From Rhodobacterales bacterium (GTDB lineage: Bacteria > Pseudomonadota > Alphaproteobacteria > Rhizobiales > Stappiaceae): a stretch of 64,000 nt of DNA. Positions 1 through 9,338 of this stretch are shown here, piece after piece. The notes below the pieces were generated by a model. The model did not search any database, had not been told where the DNA came from, and saw only the letters and a list, made by a program, of their open reading frames with translations. The position numbers and the translations under genes were made by a program. The stretch lies in assembly GCA_008107755.1 (NCBI GenBank), contig VIRH01000137.1, positions 310,001 to 374,000 of the forward strand. Direction: 5' to 3'. How positions within the stretch are numbered: the stretch's first letter is position 1; every line of letters begins with the position of its first letter.

Positions 1-419
1 CCCGTCTGCTTGAAGTCATCGCGGACGAAATTCCGCGCCAGAAGACTGTCTATCCAGCCTTCGTAGTAGAAAGGCTTCAGACTTTGCTGCCACATGAGGC
101 GAGCCTTGTTGCCCGCTTAGCGCTTGCTCTCACTGAAAAATGGAAAGCTGAGCTTGCGGATATGACGACGGACACTGCCTTAGCCGCACCCGAGCTCGTC
201 GATCTAGCTATCACGCTTCACCGGCTTTCGGCAGATACACGAGACGATGGGATAAGGCTTTTTGAACAGCTTCTTTACCTAAACGCTTACACTGCAAGGG
301 ACACCCTCAATCAAATTGACAATCGCTTTGCTGATCGAGGCTCGGTACCAGCCAGGCGACGTTTGCCGCGCCGGAGCAGAAAGGGCGGTCGTAAGGCGCG
401 GCGGGCTGCCGCTGCATAG
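1..419 (+). CDS. C-terminal part of a large unknown protein (5' end outside window)
   Basis: The reading frame is open from the first bases of the window to a TAG stop, so only about the last 138 residues are visible. They are mostly helical and Leu/Ala-rich, with a segment reading LFEQLLYLNAYTARDTL followed by NQIDNRF and then an Arg/Lys-rich tail of about 30 residues. A similar ending (FEQLL..AY.AR..L) occurs, as far as I remember, in large bacterial ATPase-like proteins of defence or mobile regions; this is only a resemblance. The basic tail could also come from a frameshift near the end. GC and codon use are lower than in the metabolic genes to the right. Function unknown. Confidence 0.5.
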   Translation, partial: RLLEVIADEIPRQKTVYPAFVVERLQTLLPHEASLVARLALALTEKWKAELADMTTDTALAAPELVDLAITLHRLSADTRDDGIRLFEQLLYLNAYTARDTLNQIDNRFADRGSVPARRRLPRRSRKGGRKARRAAAA

Positions 420-1020
420 CTCCGAACAAAAGCTGTTTGACTACTTCTGGCTCCAAACCCTACTCCAGCTTCTAGGTTCGATGAACGGCAGCTTTTCAAC
501 TGGTTCGGCTGAAAGTGGTCTGGCCACCACCCGGCCCCATTCCTGTCATTCGTTCGAGCCGCAACAAACGTCCGCTTCCCGCCCATTGCTGCCGTTCAAC
601 CGCTGATAGGGTGCTGTGAGGCAGACCGCAGGAGCCGCGATTTGTTGCTGCCGAGAAGACGGTTGCCACTAGATGCCGGTCGTGCGGGACAAACCCGCCG
701 TTCCTTTCAGCCGTATCAGGAAAGTGATGGCGTCACGCTTCAGGATGACCGAGCGAGTGCTTGAGAGCTGGCGTTCGACGCAGTGCGATCACTGCGGTGC
801 GCCACCGGAATGGTTGCGCCGCCCACTCTTGGCAGCGCTGACTGCGTGTGAAACGCCATCACACCCAGGCGCGAGGAATGGCAGCGGACCTGGGGATCGG
901 CCGCCATTCCTGACGAGAGATTGATGGTTCGCGTCGCCCCTCGCGAACCTGAAATCGCTCATGAGAGCGTACGACTTAGAACGGCTCGTGTTCCGAGCCG
1001 GTGTTTGGCGGCGGTGCCGG
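420..1020. other. Gene-poor stretch, no convincing coding region
   Basis: About 600 bases without a credible gene: the short open frames here have no ribosome binding site and no recognisable domain. It holds an inverted repeat GGTTCGCG (926-933) / CGCGAACC (942-949) and a second hairpin at 982-1000. The stretch separates the partial unknown gene from the 3' end of the hydrolase gene and may be decayed mobile or accessory DNA. Confidence 0.5.
982..1000 (-). terminator. Possible terminator of the peptide-ABC/hydrolase operon
   Basis: CGGCTCG and CGAGCCG form a perfect 7-bp stem around a 5-base loop, about 20 bases after the stop codon of the minus-strand hydrolase gene. On the minus strand it is followed by a short weak T stretch (TTCT), so termination is plausible but not strong. 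Confidence 0.4.
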
Positions 1021-3015
1021 CTACATGAAGTCGCGCGCAATGCGCTTTTCGAACGACTTCGTGAAAATTTCCCGGTCGCCCTCGAATGCCGTCACGCTGG
1101 CAGAGATGATCCAGTCGGTCTTCGTGCAGCGCATCGCAGTCGTGGTTGTCGTCATGACAGACCAGCCGTCACGCTCGATCCGGATTTTCCAGTCGATATC
1201 CCCCTTCATCGACAGCGGATCATTCGGGTCGATCGACCAGTCCTCGTTGCGGATTTCCTGGGTACGCAGACCGTTTTCCGGATGCACTTCCAGTCCGGTG
1301 TCCTCGTAGATGCGGTAGTGGGTCAGTCCGGTGACCAGATCCCTTGCGACCGATCGCCGGGTTTGCGCTGGCAGCCGCATTTCGTAGGTCGGCAACGGAT
1401 CCGGATTCTCCGGCTCGGCGACGACGATACGCTCGTGCTCGCCGAGAAGCGGCAGGCAAAGGTGGATGCTGGCCGTATCGATCGTCAGTCCGGGCGCCTC
1501 GGGCGATGGCAGGATGATCGGCCAGTAGCTTGTCGAGAGGGCGAGCTTGATGCGGTGACCGGGCGCGAAACGGTAGCCCATGGCATCAAGCTGCATGGTG
1601 ATGCGGGTCTTGCGGCCATGTTCCATGGCTTCGGGTTCGGCATTGCCGTTGCGATGAGCAAGGTTGAGAACGCCGTAGCAGACGCGGGTCTCGGTTCCGT
1701 CGGGATGGACATCGATGATGCGGACGGCAAGATTTTCAAAGTCGGCCTCACAGGCAACATTGACCGAAAATTCGGGGGCGCCGAGATAGACAGCCTCGTC
1801 GGTGAGCGGCGCGGTTGCAAACATGAGCGATCCGCCATCGTCGGGACGCTGGTCTCCGGCCATCTCCGCATCCGGCTTCAGGGTAAACCACTCGCCGCCG
1901 GTAATCCCGGTATCAAGCGGCGAACGCAGATAGACATCGCCGACACCTGCGCCGTTACCTGTCGCATCGAGCGTCCCGTCGGCAGCAACGGTCAGCGTCT
2001 CCGTCTGCGGCTCTTCCCAGTCCTGCTTGGCGACCCAATAGCCGGGATCGTTTTCGCGACGAAGCGCCGGGCGCGGTCCATCGAGAATATAGGCGCGCAT
2101 CTGCGGCAGCTGTTCAGCGCCGTTATCGGCATCATCGAGCCAGCGTTTCCACCAGGCGATGGCCTCGGCGTGGAAGTCCATGCGCGGCTTCGGCCAGGCG
2201 AAATGCGGGTATTTGTGCACCCATGGGCCGACAATCGCCTTGCCCTTGTCCTGAAGACCTTCGACCGCTTTCAGCGGCGTGTTGCGATAGCCGTCCGCCC
2301 AGCCGGAGATCACCAGCGCGGGAACAGGAAAACCGTCGAAATCCTCACAGATCGAGCCGTGCTCCCAGAAGGCATCGCGGCGTTGATGCGAAAGCCATTC
2401 CTCCATGAAGAAGGGCTGACCTTCCAGCCGCTCCAGCCACATCTCCTTCCACCGGTCACCGACCAGCTCGATATCGGGTGTGCGCGACTGATAGGCGAGC
2501 ATCGTGCCTGCCCAGGAAAGTTGAGCGGAAAGATGCGTGCCGTTCTTGTAATGGATATCGTCATTGTAACGGTCGACACTGGAGGCGATCGAGATCACGG
2601 CTTTGAGCTGCGGCGGCTTCAGCTCGGCGACCTGCAGGCAGTTGAAGCCACCCCAGGAAATCCCCATCATCCCGACATTGCCATTCGACCACGGCTGTGC
2701 GGCAATCCATTCGAGAATTTCGCAGGCGTCGGACAGCTCACGCGGGGTGTACTCGCCGTCAATGACGCCGTCGGATTCGCCCGAACCGCGGATATCAACC
2801 CGGACACCGGCAATACCGGCCGCGGCGAAAACAGGATAGGTGGATTCGTCGCGCGGGTCGGTTCCGCCGCGCTTCCGGTAAGGCAGATACTCCAGCACCG
2901 TGGGAACCGGCACATCCCTGGCGCTGTCCGGAATCCAGATTCGCGTTGCCAGGCGGGTGCCGTCCTTCAGCGTGATCCACTGGTCCTCGGACGTCGAAAA
3001 CCCTTGTTGCGCCAT
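1021..3015 (-). CDS. CocE/NonD family hydrolase (S15 peptidase-like acyl hydrolase)
   Basis: Predicted alpha/beta-hydrolase of the CocE/NonD (X-Pro dipeptidyl-peptidase S15) family, 664 residues. The N-terminal hydrolase domain carries the nucleophile elbow GISWGG (Ser about 120), an Asp in SGWADG (about 241) and a His in PWVHKYPH (about 267); the C-terminal third is the jelly-roll domain typical of the family. ATG at 3015 is preferred over an in-frame GTG at 3024 because GAGAAGG lies 8 bases before it. It is the last gene of an operon with a peptide-type ABC importer, 76 bases after the ATPase gene. No signal peptide is seen, so it probably acts in the cytoplasm on the imported compound, an amide, ester or Xaa-Pro peptide. 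The real substrate cannot be read from sequence. Confidence 0.85.
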   Translation of the reverse strand: MAQQGFSTSEDQWITLKDGTRLATRIWIPDSARDVPVPTVLEYLPYRKRGGTDPRDESTYPVFAAAGIAGVRVDIRGSGESDGVIDGEYTPRELSDACEILEWIAAQPWSNGNVGMMGISWGGFNCLQVAELKPPQLKAVISIASSVDRYNDDIHYKNGTHLSAQLSWAGTMLAYQSRTPDIELVGDRWKEMWLERLEGQPFFMEEWLSHQRRDAFWEHGSICEDFDGFPVPALVISGWADGYRNTPLKAVEGLQDKGKAIVGPWVHKYPHFAWPKPRMDFHAEAIAWWKRWLDDADNGAEQLPQMRAYILDGPRPALRRENDPGYWVAKQDWEEPQTETLTVAADGTLDATGNGAGVGDVYLRSPLDTGITGGEWFTLKPDAEMAGDQRPDDGGSLMFATAPLTDEAVYLGAPEFSVNVACEADFENLAVRIIDVHPDGTETRVCYGVLNLAHRNGNAEPEAMEHGRKTRITMQLDAMGYRFAPGHRIKLALSTSYWPIILPSPEAPGLTIDTASIHLCLPLLGEHERIVVAEPENPDPLPTYEMRLPAQTRRSVARDLVTGLTHYRIYEDTGLEVHPENGLRTQEIRNEDWSIDPNDPLSMKGDIDWKIRIERDGWSVMTTTTTAMRCTKTDWIISASVTAFEGDREIFTKSFEKRIARDFM

Positions 3016-3091
3016 GGTTTTCACCTTCTCGTATTCGAATTCTATCAGGAAACGGGCGCGGGTCGCCAGTCTGCGGCCCGGCCTTGATGTG

Positions 3092-4744
3092 TCAGTTGCC
3101 GGCGCTGGAAATCCTGCGGCTGGCGAGCACGTCTTCCAGCCAGCCGATTTTCATCTCGGGCACGGATTTCAGCAGCAGATCGGTATAATCGTCGAAAGGC
3201 GGGGCAAGCGCCTGCGACTTGGGTCCGAAGCGGACAAGCTTGCCCTGGTGCATCACCGCGACACTGTCGGCTATGGCGCGGACAATGGCGATATCGTGGG
3301 TGATGAAAACGTAGGAAAGCTGCTTCTCCCTCTGAAGCTGCAGCAGCAGTTTCAAAATGCCGTCGGCAACCAGCGGGTCAAGCGCCGATGTCGGCTCGTC
3401 GCAGATAATCAGCTCCGGATCTGCGGCGAGCGCGCGGGCAATGGCCACACGCTGTTTCTGGCCACCCGACAGCTCGGCAGGATAACGGTCGTAAAAGCCG
3501 CTGCCCATTTCGATCTGCTCGAGCAGTTCGTTGACCCGGTTGCGGCGCGCGGAACCGCGCAGGCCGTCGTAAAACGTCACGACCCTGCCGATGATCGCGC
3601 CAACGGTCTGACGCGGATTCATGGCAGTATCTGCCATCTGATAGATCAGCTGCAACTTGCGCAATTGTTCGCGGCTGCGGTTCTTCAGCGCCGGCGTCAA
3701 CTCCTGTCCGTCAAAGCGCACGCTGCCCGCTGTCGGCGGTAGAAGCCCCGTGGCCACCCGCGCCAGCGTCGATTTCCCGGATCCGGATTCGCCGACGATG
3801 GCGAGCGTCTGCCCTTTGGGAACGTGTAGCGACACGTCGAACAGAACCGGCGTTGTGCCATAGGAGGCTGAGATGTTTTTCATCTCCAGGACGCGGCCGG
3901 ACTGGTCGCCGGCTTCCTCGTTCCGGATTGCGCGGACATTCACCAACTCGCGGGTGTAGTCGGCATCGGGGTTCTCGATGATCTTTTCGACGCTGCCGTA
4001 TTCCACGGTTTCGCCGTTACGCAGCACCATGATGTCATCGGCCACTTGCGCCACGACCGAGAGGTCATGGGTGATGTAAAGCGCTGCGGTGCCGGTTTTC
4101 AAGATCGCGGTCTTGATTGCCGCCAGAACGTCAATCTGGGTGGTGACGTCCAGCGCTGTGGTCGGTTCATCGAAGATGATGAGTTCCGGCCGGCTGCACA
4201 GCGCCATCGCCGTCATGGCGCGCTGCAACTGTCCGCCCGAGACCTGGTGGGGGTATCGCTCGCCGAAGGTTTCCGGCTCCGGCAGGCCGAGAATTCCAAA
4301 CAGTTCGATTGCGCGAGCACGGGCTTCCGAGCGGCTCATCAACCCGTGGCGCAACGTCGCCTCGATCACCTGATCGCCGAGCTTGTGGGCGGGGTTGAAC
4401 GAGGCTGCTGCCGATTGCGAGACGTAGCAGACCCGCGCGCCGCGGATCGCGCGCGTGCCGGCCTTGCCGAGCTTCAGGATATCGACGCCATCCAGCAGAA
4501 CCTCGCCGCCGGTAATCGTGACGCCGCCGCGCCCGTAGGCCAGCGGTGAAAGTCCGATCGTGGATTTGCCCGCGCCTGATTCACCGATCAGTCCGAGAAC
4601 CTTGCCGCTTTCAAGCGTAAAGCTCACACCCTTGACGATCTCGATCGGATGGGGACGCTCGCCCGGCGGATAGGCCATGGCGCCGATCTTGAGGTTGCGG
4701 ACCTCGAGCAAGGGTGTTTCGTCTGGTTTCCGAAGCTCAGCCAC
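3092..4744 (-). CDS. Double ABC ATPase of a peptide/nickel-type importer (DppD-DppF fusion)
   Basis: Two complete nucleotide-binding domains in one chain of about 550 residues. The first has Walker A GESGAGKST (about 55-63), signature VSGGQLQ and Walker B IIFDEPTTALD; the second has Walker A GESGSGKST, signature LSGGQKQR and IICDEPTSALD. Separate DppD and DppF subunits are fused here, a common arrangement in alphaproteobacteria. An AGGAGG stands 2 bases before a GTG at 4747 and 5 bases before a second GTG at 4744; I prefer the latter. The start overlaps the upstream permease gene. It powers import of the ligand bound by the family 5 binding protein of the same operon. Confidence 0.9.
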   Translation of the reverse strand: MAELRKPDETPLLEVRNLKIGAMAYPPGERPHPIEIVKGVSFTLESGKVLGLIGESGAGKSTIGLSPLAYGRGGVTITGGEVLLDGVDILKLGKAGTRAIRGARVCYVSQSAAASFNPAHKLGDQVIEATLRHGLMSRSEARARAIELFGILGLPEPETFGERYPHQVSGGQLQRAMTAMALCSRPELIIFDEPTTALDVTTQIDVLAAIKTAILKTGTAALYITHDLSVVAQVADDIMVLRNGETVEYGSVEKIIENPDADYTRELVNVRAIRNEEAGDQSGRVLEMKNISASYGTTPVLFDVSLHVPKGQTLAIVGESGSGKSTLARVATGLLPPTAGSVRFDGQELTPALKNRSREQLRKLQLIYQMADTAMNPRQTVGAIIGRVVTFYDGLRGSARRNRVNELLEQIEMGSGFYDRYPAELSGGQKQRVAIARALAADPELIICDEPTSALDPLVADGILKLLLQLQREKQLSYVFITHDIAIVRAIADSVAVMHQGKLVRFGPKSQALAPPFDDYTDLLLKSVPEMKIGWLEDVLASRRISSAGN

Positions 4745-5561
4745 CACGGCCTCCTTTTAGGCTGGACGTGCGATTCAGCAGCCAATCGACGACGAGATTG
4801 ATCGAGATGGTCAGCACGGCAATCGCTGCGCCCGGTACAAGGGCTGCAGAAATGCCGAAGATGATGCCGTCCTTGTTGTCCTTCACCATGCCGCCCCAGT
4901 CGGCGGTCGGCGGCTGGATGCCGAGCCCGAGGAACGACAGGGTCGAGATGAACAGAACGGCGAAGGCAAGGCGCAGGCCGAATTCGGCCACAAGTGGTGT
5001 CATCGCGTTCGGAAGGATCTCGCGGAACACGATCCACAACGTCTTCTCGCCGCGCAATCTTGCCGCCTCGACAAAGTCCATGACCGCGATATCGCCCGCG
5101 AGCGCCCGGCCGAGCCGGAAGACGCGGGTGGAATCGAGCACTGCCATGACACCGATCAGCACCGCCAGATTCTGCGGCAGCGCCGCCAGCACGATCAGCG
5201 CGAAAATCAGCGTCGGGATCGACATCATCAGGTCATTGAGCCGTGACAGGCCCATATCGACAACGCCGCGCGTGACCGCCGCCACGAAACTGAGCACAAC
5301 GCCCAGCGAAAAGGAGAGAACGGTGGCGCAGAACGACACGAACAGCGTCATCCGGGCGCCGTAGATCATGCGCGACAGCAGATCCCGGCCGAGATTGTCG
5401 AGACCGAGAGGAAAGGCATGGCTCGCCGCCTCCCAGGGGGCACCGACAACCTCGTTCTCGCCGTAGGGGGCAAGCCAGGGGGCGAAGGCGGCAGCGATGA
5501 CGGCAATGGCGATACCGGTCATGCCGATCCATGCCGTCGGTGAAACAGAACGGATATTCAT
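4737..5561 (-). CDS. ABC transporter permease, DppC type
   Basis: Inner-membrane permease of a dipeptide/oligopeptide-type importer, 274 residues. There is one N-terminal membrane helix, then a short periplasmic segment ending in PLGLDNLGRDLLSRMIYGAR, the hallmark of DppC/OppC proteins, then five further helices with the EAA-type loop (EAARLRGE..WIVFREILPNA) that contacts the ATPase. The start codon overlaps the stop of the preceding permease gene as ATGA, so the two are translationally coupled. Stoichiometry should be one DppB-like plus one DppC-like subunit. Confidence 0.92.
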   Translation of the reverse strand: MNIRSVSPTAWIGMTGIAIAVIAAAFAPWLAPYGENEVVGAPWEAASHAFPLGLDNLGRDLLSRMIYGARMTLFVSFCATVLSFSLGVVLSFVAAVTRGVVDMGLSRLNDLMMSIPTLIFALIVLAALPQNLAVLIGVMAVLDSTRVFRLGRALAGDIAVMDFVEAARLRGEKTLWIVFREILPNAMTPLVAEFGLRLAFAVLFISTLSFLGLGIQPPTADWGGMVKDNKDGIIFGISAALVPGAAIAVLTISINLVVDWLLNRTSSLKGGRGG

Positions 5562-6589
5562 CGTGGATGCCTCAGACGCGGATTGGCAAGAATGGACAGA
5601 ATATCGGCGGTCATGTTCAGAAGAATGTAGATCGCCGCGAACACCAGGCCGCAGCCCTGCACCACCGGCAGATCGCGCACCGTGACCGCATCCACCATGT
5701 ACTGGCCCATGCCTGGGTAGACGAAGACCACTTCAACCACCACGACGCCGACGATCAGGTAGGCGAGGTTGAGCGCGACGACATTGATGATCGGCGCCAG
5801 CGCGTTGGGGGCGGCATGTTTCACGATCGCCCGCAGGGCGCCAATGCCCTTGAGTTCGGCAGTTTCCATGTAGGCCGACGCCATGACATTGATGATGGCG
5901 GCCCTCGTCATGCGCATCATGTGCGCGATCACCACCAGAACCAGCGTTGCCACGGGAAGAATGATGGTCTGAAGCTTCTCGAGAAGGCTCATGCTGTCAT
6001 AGACAGTGGCCGGAAACGCCGTGACGGGGTTCTGGACCACAAAAACCATGATCAACAGGTAGGCGACGAAGAATTCCGGCAGCGAGACCGCGGCAAGCGA
6101 GAGGAGGTTGATCAGCCGGTCGACCAGACGATCGCGATAAAGCACGGCGAGAAGGCCGAGGCCTACCGCGAGCGGAACGGCAATGATCGCAGCGGCGCCA
6201 GCCAGAAGCAGCGAATTGCCCAGACGGTCTGCAATCTGTGCGCTGACCGACTGGCCGCTGGCCCAGGAATGGCCGAAATCGCCATGCAATACATTGAAAA
6301 GCCAATCGAAATAGCGGGTCACGAGAGGCTGGTCGAGGCCGAATTTGGCGCTCAGATTGGCGATTGCCTGTGGCGTTGCGGATTGGCCGAGGTAGGTCTC
6401 GGCGAAATCGCCGGGCAGGATCTCGATCCCGGCAAAAATCAGGACCGAACTGGCAAACAGCAGGCAGATGCCGAGCAGGATCCGCTCGGCAATGCGGCTT
6501 CCCATGGGAAAGCGCGCGCGAAAAACCGCGAGCAGGCCGGGAGCCGGCGCTTTGCCGGGGGCGGAGGTAACGCGTTGGTTTTCTGTCAT
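5558..6589 (-). CDS. ABC transporter permease, DppB type
   Basis: Inner-membrane permease, about 343 residues. It has an N-terminal helix, then the DppB-typical stretch with FAETYLGQSATP and LGLDQPLVTRYFDWL, followed by five helices with an EAA-like loop (METAELKGIGALRAIVKHAAPNAL). ATG at 6589 and GTG at 6598 are both possible starts; neither has a strong ribosome binding site. It follows the binding-protein gene after 50 bases that contain a strong hairpin, and overlaps the DppC-type gene by four bases. It pairs with that subunit to form the transmembrane channel of the importer. Confidence 0.9.
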   Translation of the reverse strand: MTENQRVTSAPGKAPAPGLLAVFRARFPMGSRIAERILLGICLLFASSVLIFAGIEILPGDFAETYLGQSATPQAIANLSAKFGLDQPLVTRYFDWLFNVLHGDFGHSWASGQSVSAQIADRLGNSLLLAGAAAIIAVPLAVGLGLLAVLYRDRLVDRLINLLSLAAVSLPEFFVAYLLIMVFVVQNPVTAFPATVYDSMSLLEKLQTIILPVATLVLVVIAHMMRMTRAAIINVMASAYMETAELKGIGALRAIVKHAAPNALAPIINVVALNLAYLIVGVVVVEVVFVYPGMGQYMVDAVTVRDLPVVQGCGLVFAAIYILLNMTADILSILANPRLRHPR

Positions 6590-6602
6590 GGTGTCCACGA
6601 AA

Positions 6603-6623
6603 GCCGCGGGTCTTTCCCGCGGC
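6603..6623 (-). other. Intercistronic hairpin after the binding-protein gene
   Basis: GCCGCGGG and CCCGCGGC form a perfect 8-bp GC stem with a 5-base loop between the SBP stop codon and the permease start. Such hairpins often protect the 3' end of SBP mRNA so that the binding protein is made in excess over the membrane subunits. On the minus strand only TTTC follows, so it is not a strong terminator. Confidence 0.55.
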
Positions 6624-6639
6624 TTCCTCGTTAGTGGGA

Positions 6640-8220
6640 TCAGGAGACGAGCCAGGCGCGGCTGGCGATCTGTCCGTTGGAGAGGTCGTTGCCGACATCG
6701 TCGATCCAGCCCTTCATCTTCACCGAACGGGCATTGAGGAAGTTGTTGAACACAGGCAGGATGAGGCCGCTGTTGTCGCGCACCTTGATCGCCATCTCGC
6801 GGTAGAGCGCGCGGCGCTTTTCCTGATTGGTTTCGGCGCGTGCCTCAAGCAGCATCTTGTCGAATTCGGGGTCGTTGAAATGGGTATCGTTCCACGGCGC
6901 CGTCGAAAGCTGGCTTGTGGTGTAGCGGAGATCCTGCGTCGCCCGGCCGCCCCAGTAAGCCGCGACAAACGGCTTCTTGTTCCAGATATTCGACCAGTAT
7001 CCATCGGAAGGCTCGCGCTGGAGCTGGATGTCGATACCCGCTTTGTTCGCATTTGCCTGGAACAGCACGGAGGCGTCGATCGCGCCGGTAAAGGCGCCGT
7101 CGGAGGTGCGTAGCAGGATCGGACCGTCATGGCCGGACTTCTTGTAGTAATGGGCCGCCTTGTCCGGGTCGTACGCGCGCTGCGGAATGTCGGTCGGTGC
7201 CAGCGCGTAGGCATCATTGACCGGATAGTCGTTGCCGATCGTGCCATAACCGCCGAGAACGGTGTTCAGCAGCGCCTCGCGATCGATGGCGTACTTCAGC
7301 GCCATCCTGAGGTCGTTATTGTCGAAAGGTGCGGTGTCGCCCTGCATCAGGAAGGAATAGAAGCCCTTGCCCTTGGTGCTGATGGTCTCGATGTTTGGCG
7401 CCCGCGACAGCAATGGCATCGTCTTCGGGCTGAGCGTATTGATAAAATGCACCTTGCCGGACGAGAGCGCCGCGATACGGGCGGTATTGTCGTTGATGAC
7501 AAGCACTTCGACGCTGTCGACGAAACCGCGATCCTCGTTCCAGTCATCTTCATTCTTGGTAAAGGTGATGCGAATGCCCGGCTCGAAGCTTTCGAGCTTG
7601 TAGGGTCCCGTTCCGATCGCGTTGTTCGGATCGTCCATGCCGCCGTTCTTCTGGATCTGCAGATGGTAGTCGGTCAGCGTCAGCGGGAGGTCGGCATTGC
7701 CGCTCTTCAGCGTAATGACAAGATCTCCGCCTTTTTCCTCAATGGTCTCGATACCCTTGAGAAGGCCGAGTGCTGCGGAGGTGGAGTCCTTGTCGGAATG
7801 CCGGCGGAGCGTCTGGGCGGCATCGTTGACGGTAAACAGCGTGCCGTCATGAAAACGCACATCCTTGCGCAGTTTGAAGGTCCAGACCTTCGCATCTTCG
7901 GAGGAGGTCCAGCTTTCGGCAAGGCTGGGGAGCGCTTCGCCGGACGCGGGATCGGTGGTGACCAGCCTGTCGCCCCAGGTAAAGCCGACCAGGAACATGG
8001 CGCTGCCGGTATAGGTGCCGGGATCGAGAACATCGGTCGTCTGCCCGCGGTCAAGACCGAGAACAAGGTGGCCACCGCGCTGCGGCTGTTCGGCAGCATG
8101 GCTTTCGCGCGGCACCAAAAGCCCGGAAGCGGTTGCCGCAAACCCGGCGGCAGCGGTCGTGGCAAGAAAGGCGCGGCGATCTAGGCCGGACTTCTGGTTG
8201 GGTGATTTCGTGTTTTTCAT
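6640..8220 (-). CDS. Family 5 extracellular solute-binding protein (peptide-type)
   Basis: Periplasmic receptor of the downstream ABC importer, 526 residues, SBP_bac_5 (DppA/OppA) family. The N-terminus has a twin-arginine signal, LDRRAFLATTAAAGFAATASG, ending at an AHA-type cleavage site (SHA-AEQ), so it is probably exported folded. The mature part shows family features such as the WTFKLRKDVRFHDGTLF block and AIDREALLNTVLGG. It is the first gene of a five-gene operon (SBP, two permeases, ATPase, hydrolase), which suggests the ligand is a peptide or peptide-like compound degraded by the CocE-type enzyme. The divergent HTH gene starts 225 bases upstream and is the obvious candidate regulator. 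Confidence 0.92.
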   Translation of the reverse strand: MKNTKSPNQKSGLDRRAFLATTAAAGFAATASGLLVPRESHAAEQPQRGGHLVLGLDRGQTTDVLDPGTYTGSAMFLVGFTWGDRLVTTDPASGEALPSLAESWTSSEDAKVWTFKLRKDVRFHDGTLFTVNDAAQTLRRHSDKDSTSAALGLLKGIETIEEKGGDLVITLKSGNADLPLTLTDYHLQIQKNGGMDDPNNAIGTGPYKLESFEPGIRITFTKNEDDWNEDRGFVDSVEVLVINDNTARIAALSSGKVHFINTLSPKTMPLLSRAPNIETISTKGKGFYSFLMQGDTAPFDNNDLRMALKYAIDREALLNTVLGGYGTIGNDYPVNDAYALAPTDIPQRAYDPDKAAHYYKKSGHDGPILLRTSDGAFTGAIDASVLFQANANKAGIDIQLQREPSDGYWSNIWNKKPFVAAYWGGRATQDLRYTTSQLSTAPWNDTHFNDPEFDKMLLEARAETNQEKRRALYREMAIKVRDNSGLILPVFNNFLNARSVKMKGWIDDVGNDLSNGQIASRAWLVS

Positions 8221-8445
8221 TTGGCTTTGACGGTCTTTTCTAGCGTTTCACATATTTCCCGCGCCGCTTCGCGAGTACGGATGCGGAATAGTCGCAAGAG
8301 GTCGTATCGGGATGCCTGAAGGCGCGGTTGACGGGTTGGTCAAAATTCATGTGCTGCTGCATAAGCGGCTTGCGCCATCCGGACAACTTCGCTTATTGAA
8401 GCACAGTGACGCTAATTGACGCTATTATGATCGGCTTCGAACAGA

Positions 8446-9243
8446 TTGAAAAACAGTAATAAAAATCGTTTCGCGGCCAACTTGCGACTCGCCTGCGATA
8501 CCCGTCCGTCGATTACGGCAATCTGTCGCGAGATCGGGATCAACAGGCAACAGTTCAACCGCTATCTTGCCGCGCAAACACGTCCTTCGCCGTTCAATAC
8601 GGGGAAGATTGCGCGGTACTTCAAACTCAAACCTCAGGATTTCCTGCTGCCGGAAAAGCACTTTCAGGACGTACTGGGTGCGCCAGATGAAGCCATCGGA
8701 CCGAATTTCCTGTTGCGGGAGGGGTTCCCCGGAAACCTGCCGGAGCTGCGCCAGTACGCAGGCTATTACGAGATTTACCACAAGAGCCTGTCATGGCCCG
8801 GAACAATCGTCCGTAGCCTTGCCAGGCTGGAGGAAAACAACGGTCAGATCACGGTGAAGACGGTCGAGCGGATCTATGATCGGGACTTGGAGATTCGACA
8901 GCTTTCGAGATATACCGGACTGGCCGCCTACTGGCGCAACCGGCTATTTATCGTCGAGCGCGGCATAAGCGAACATTCTTTCCTGTGTCAGACGACGCTG
9001 ATGCCGTTTGCAGAACACCAGCGCACCTATCTGCGCGGGGTGACGACCGGCGTTTCCTGGCGTGAGGAAAACCTGCCCTATTCCACCCGGACCATATGGC
9101 GGGCGGTGGGTCCGAACCCGGACAAGCGGCAGTTGTTGGAAGGATGTGGCCTGTTCAATGAAAAATCGCCGAAACTACCCCTTCCCGTTCGCCGCTATCT
9201 GAACATCGACGGCGAAAACCATACGCTTGTCGCCACACGATAA
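8446..9243 (+). CDS. Helix-turn-helix transcriptional regulator
   Basis: About 265 residues. The N-terminus reads as an XRE-like helix-turn-helix in which the recognition helix is GINRQQFNRYLAAQTRPSP, followed by a conserved-looking C-terminal half of unknown fold that may sense a ligand. A stop codon lies 18 bases upstream in frame and no ATG is available, so TTG at 8446 is the most likely start; there is no clear ribosome binding site. The gene stands divergent from the peptide-type ABC operon and convergent with the M20 amidohydrolase. By position it probably controls the importer operon. The family is recognisable from alphaproteobacterial genomes but I know of no characterised member. 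Confidence 0.75.
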   Translation: MKNSNKNRFAANLRLACDTRPSITAICREIGINRQQFNRYLAAQTRPSPFNTGKIARYFKLKPQDFLLPEKHFQDVLGAPDEAIGPNFLLREGFPGNLPELRQYAGYYEIYHKSLSWPGTIVRSLARLEENNGQITVKTVERIYDRDLEIRQLSRYTGLAAYWRNRLFIVERGISEHSFLCQTTLMPFAEHQRTYLRGVTTGVSWREENLPYSTRTIWRAVGPNPDKRQLLEGCGLFNEKSPKLPLPVRRYLNIDGENHTLVATR

Positions 9244-9290
9244 AAACAGAGCGCCCCACATGTTCACGTTTGTTGAGGTTGGCAGAAACA

Positions 9291-9317
9291 GGAAAAGAGC
9301 CAAGTCGGCTCTTTTCC
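9291..9317. terminator. Bidirectional terminator between convergent genes
   Basis: GGAAAAGAGCC and GGCTCTTTTCC form a perfect 11-bp stem with a 5-base loop (AAGTC). A-runs on one side and T-runs on the other let it act in both directions, ending the HTH gene (+) and the M20 gene (-). Confidence 0.85.
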
Positions 9318-9338
9318 AGGAAAGTTCAACGGCACCGA

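Noticed and set aside
311..924. Short frames in the first kilobase (311-586 -, 316-606 +, 673-924 +)
   Set aside because: No ribosome binding sites, no domains, composition of random GC-rich DNA.
961..3087. 708-codon open frame on the plus strand opposite the CocE/NonD gene
   Set aside because: Shadow frame caused by high GC at codon third positions; no ribosome binding site, no domain, while the minus strand encodes a clear hydrolase.
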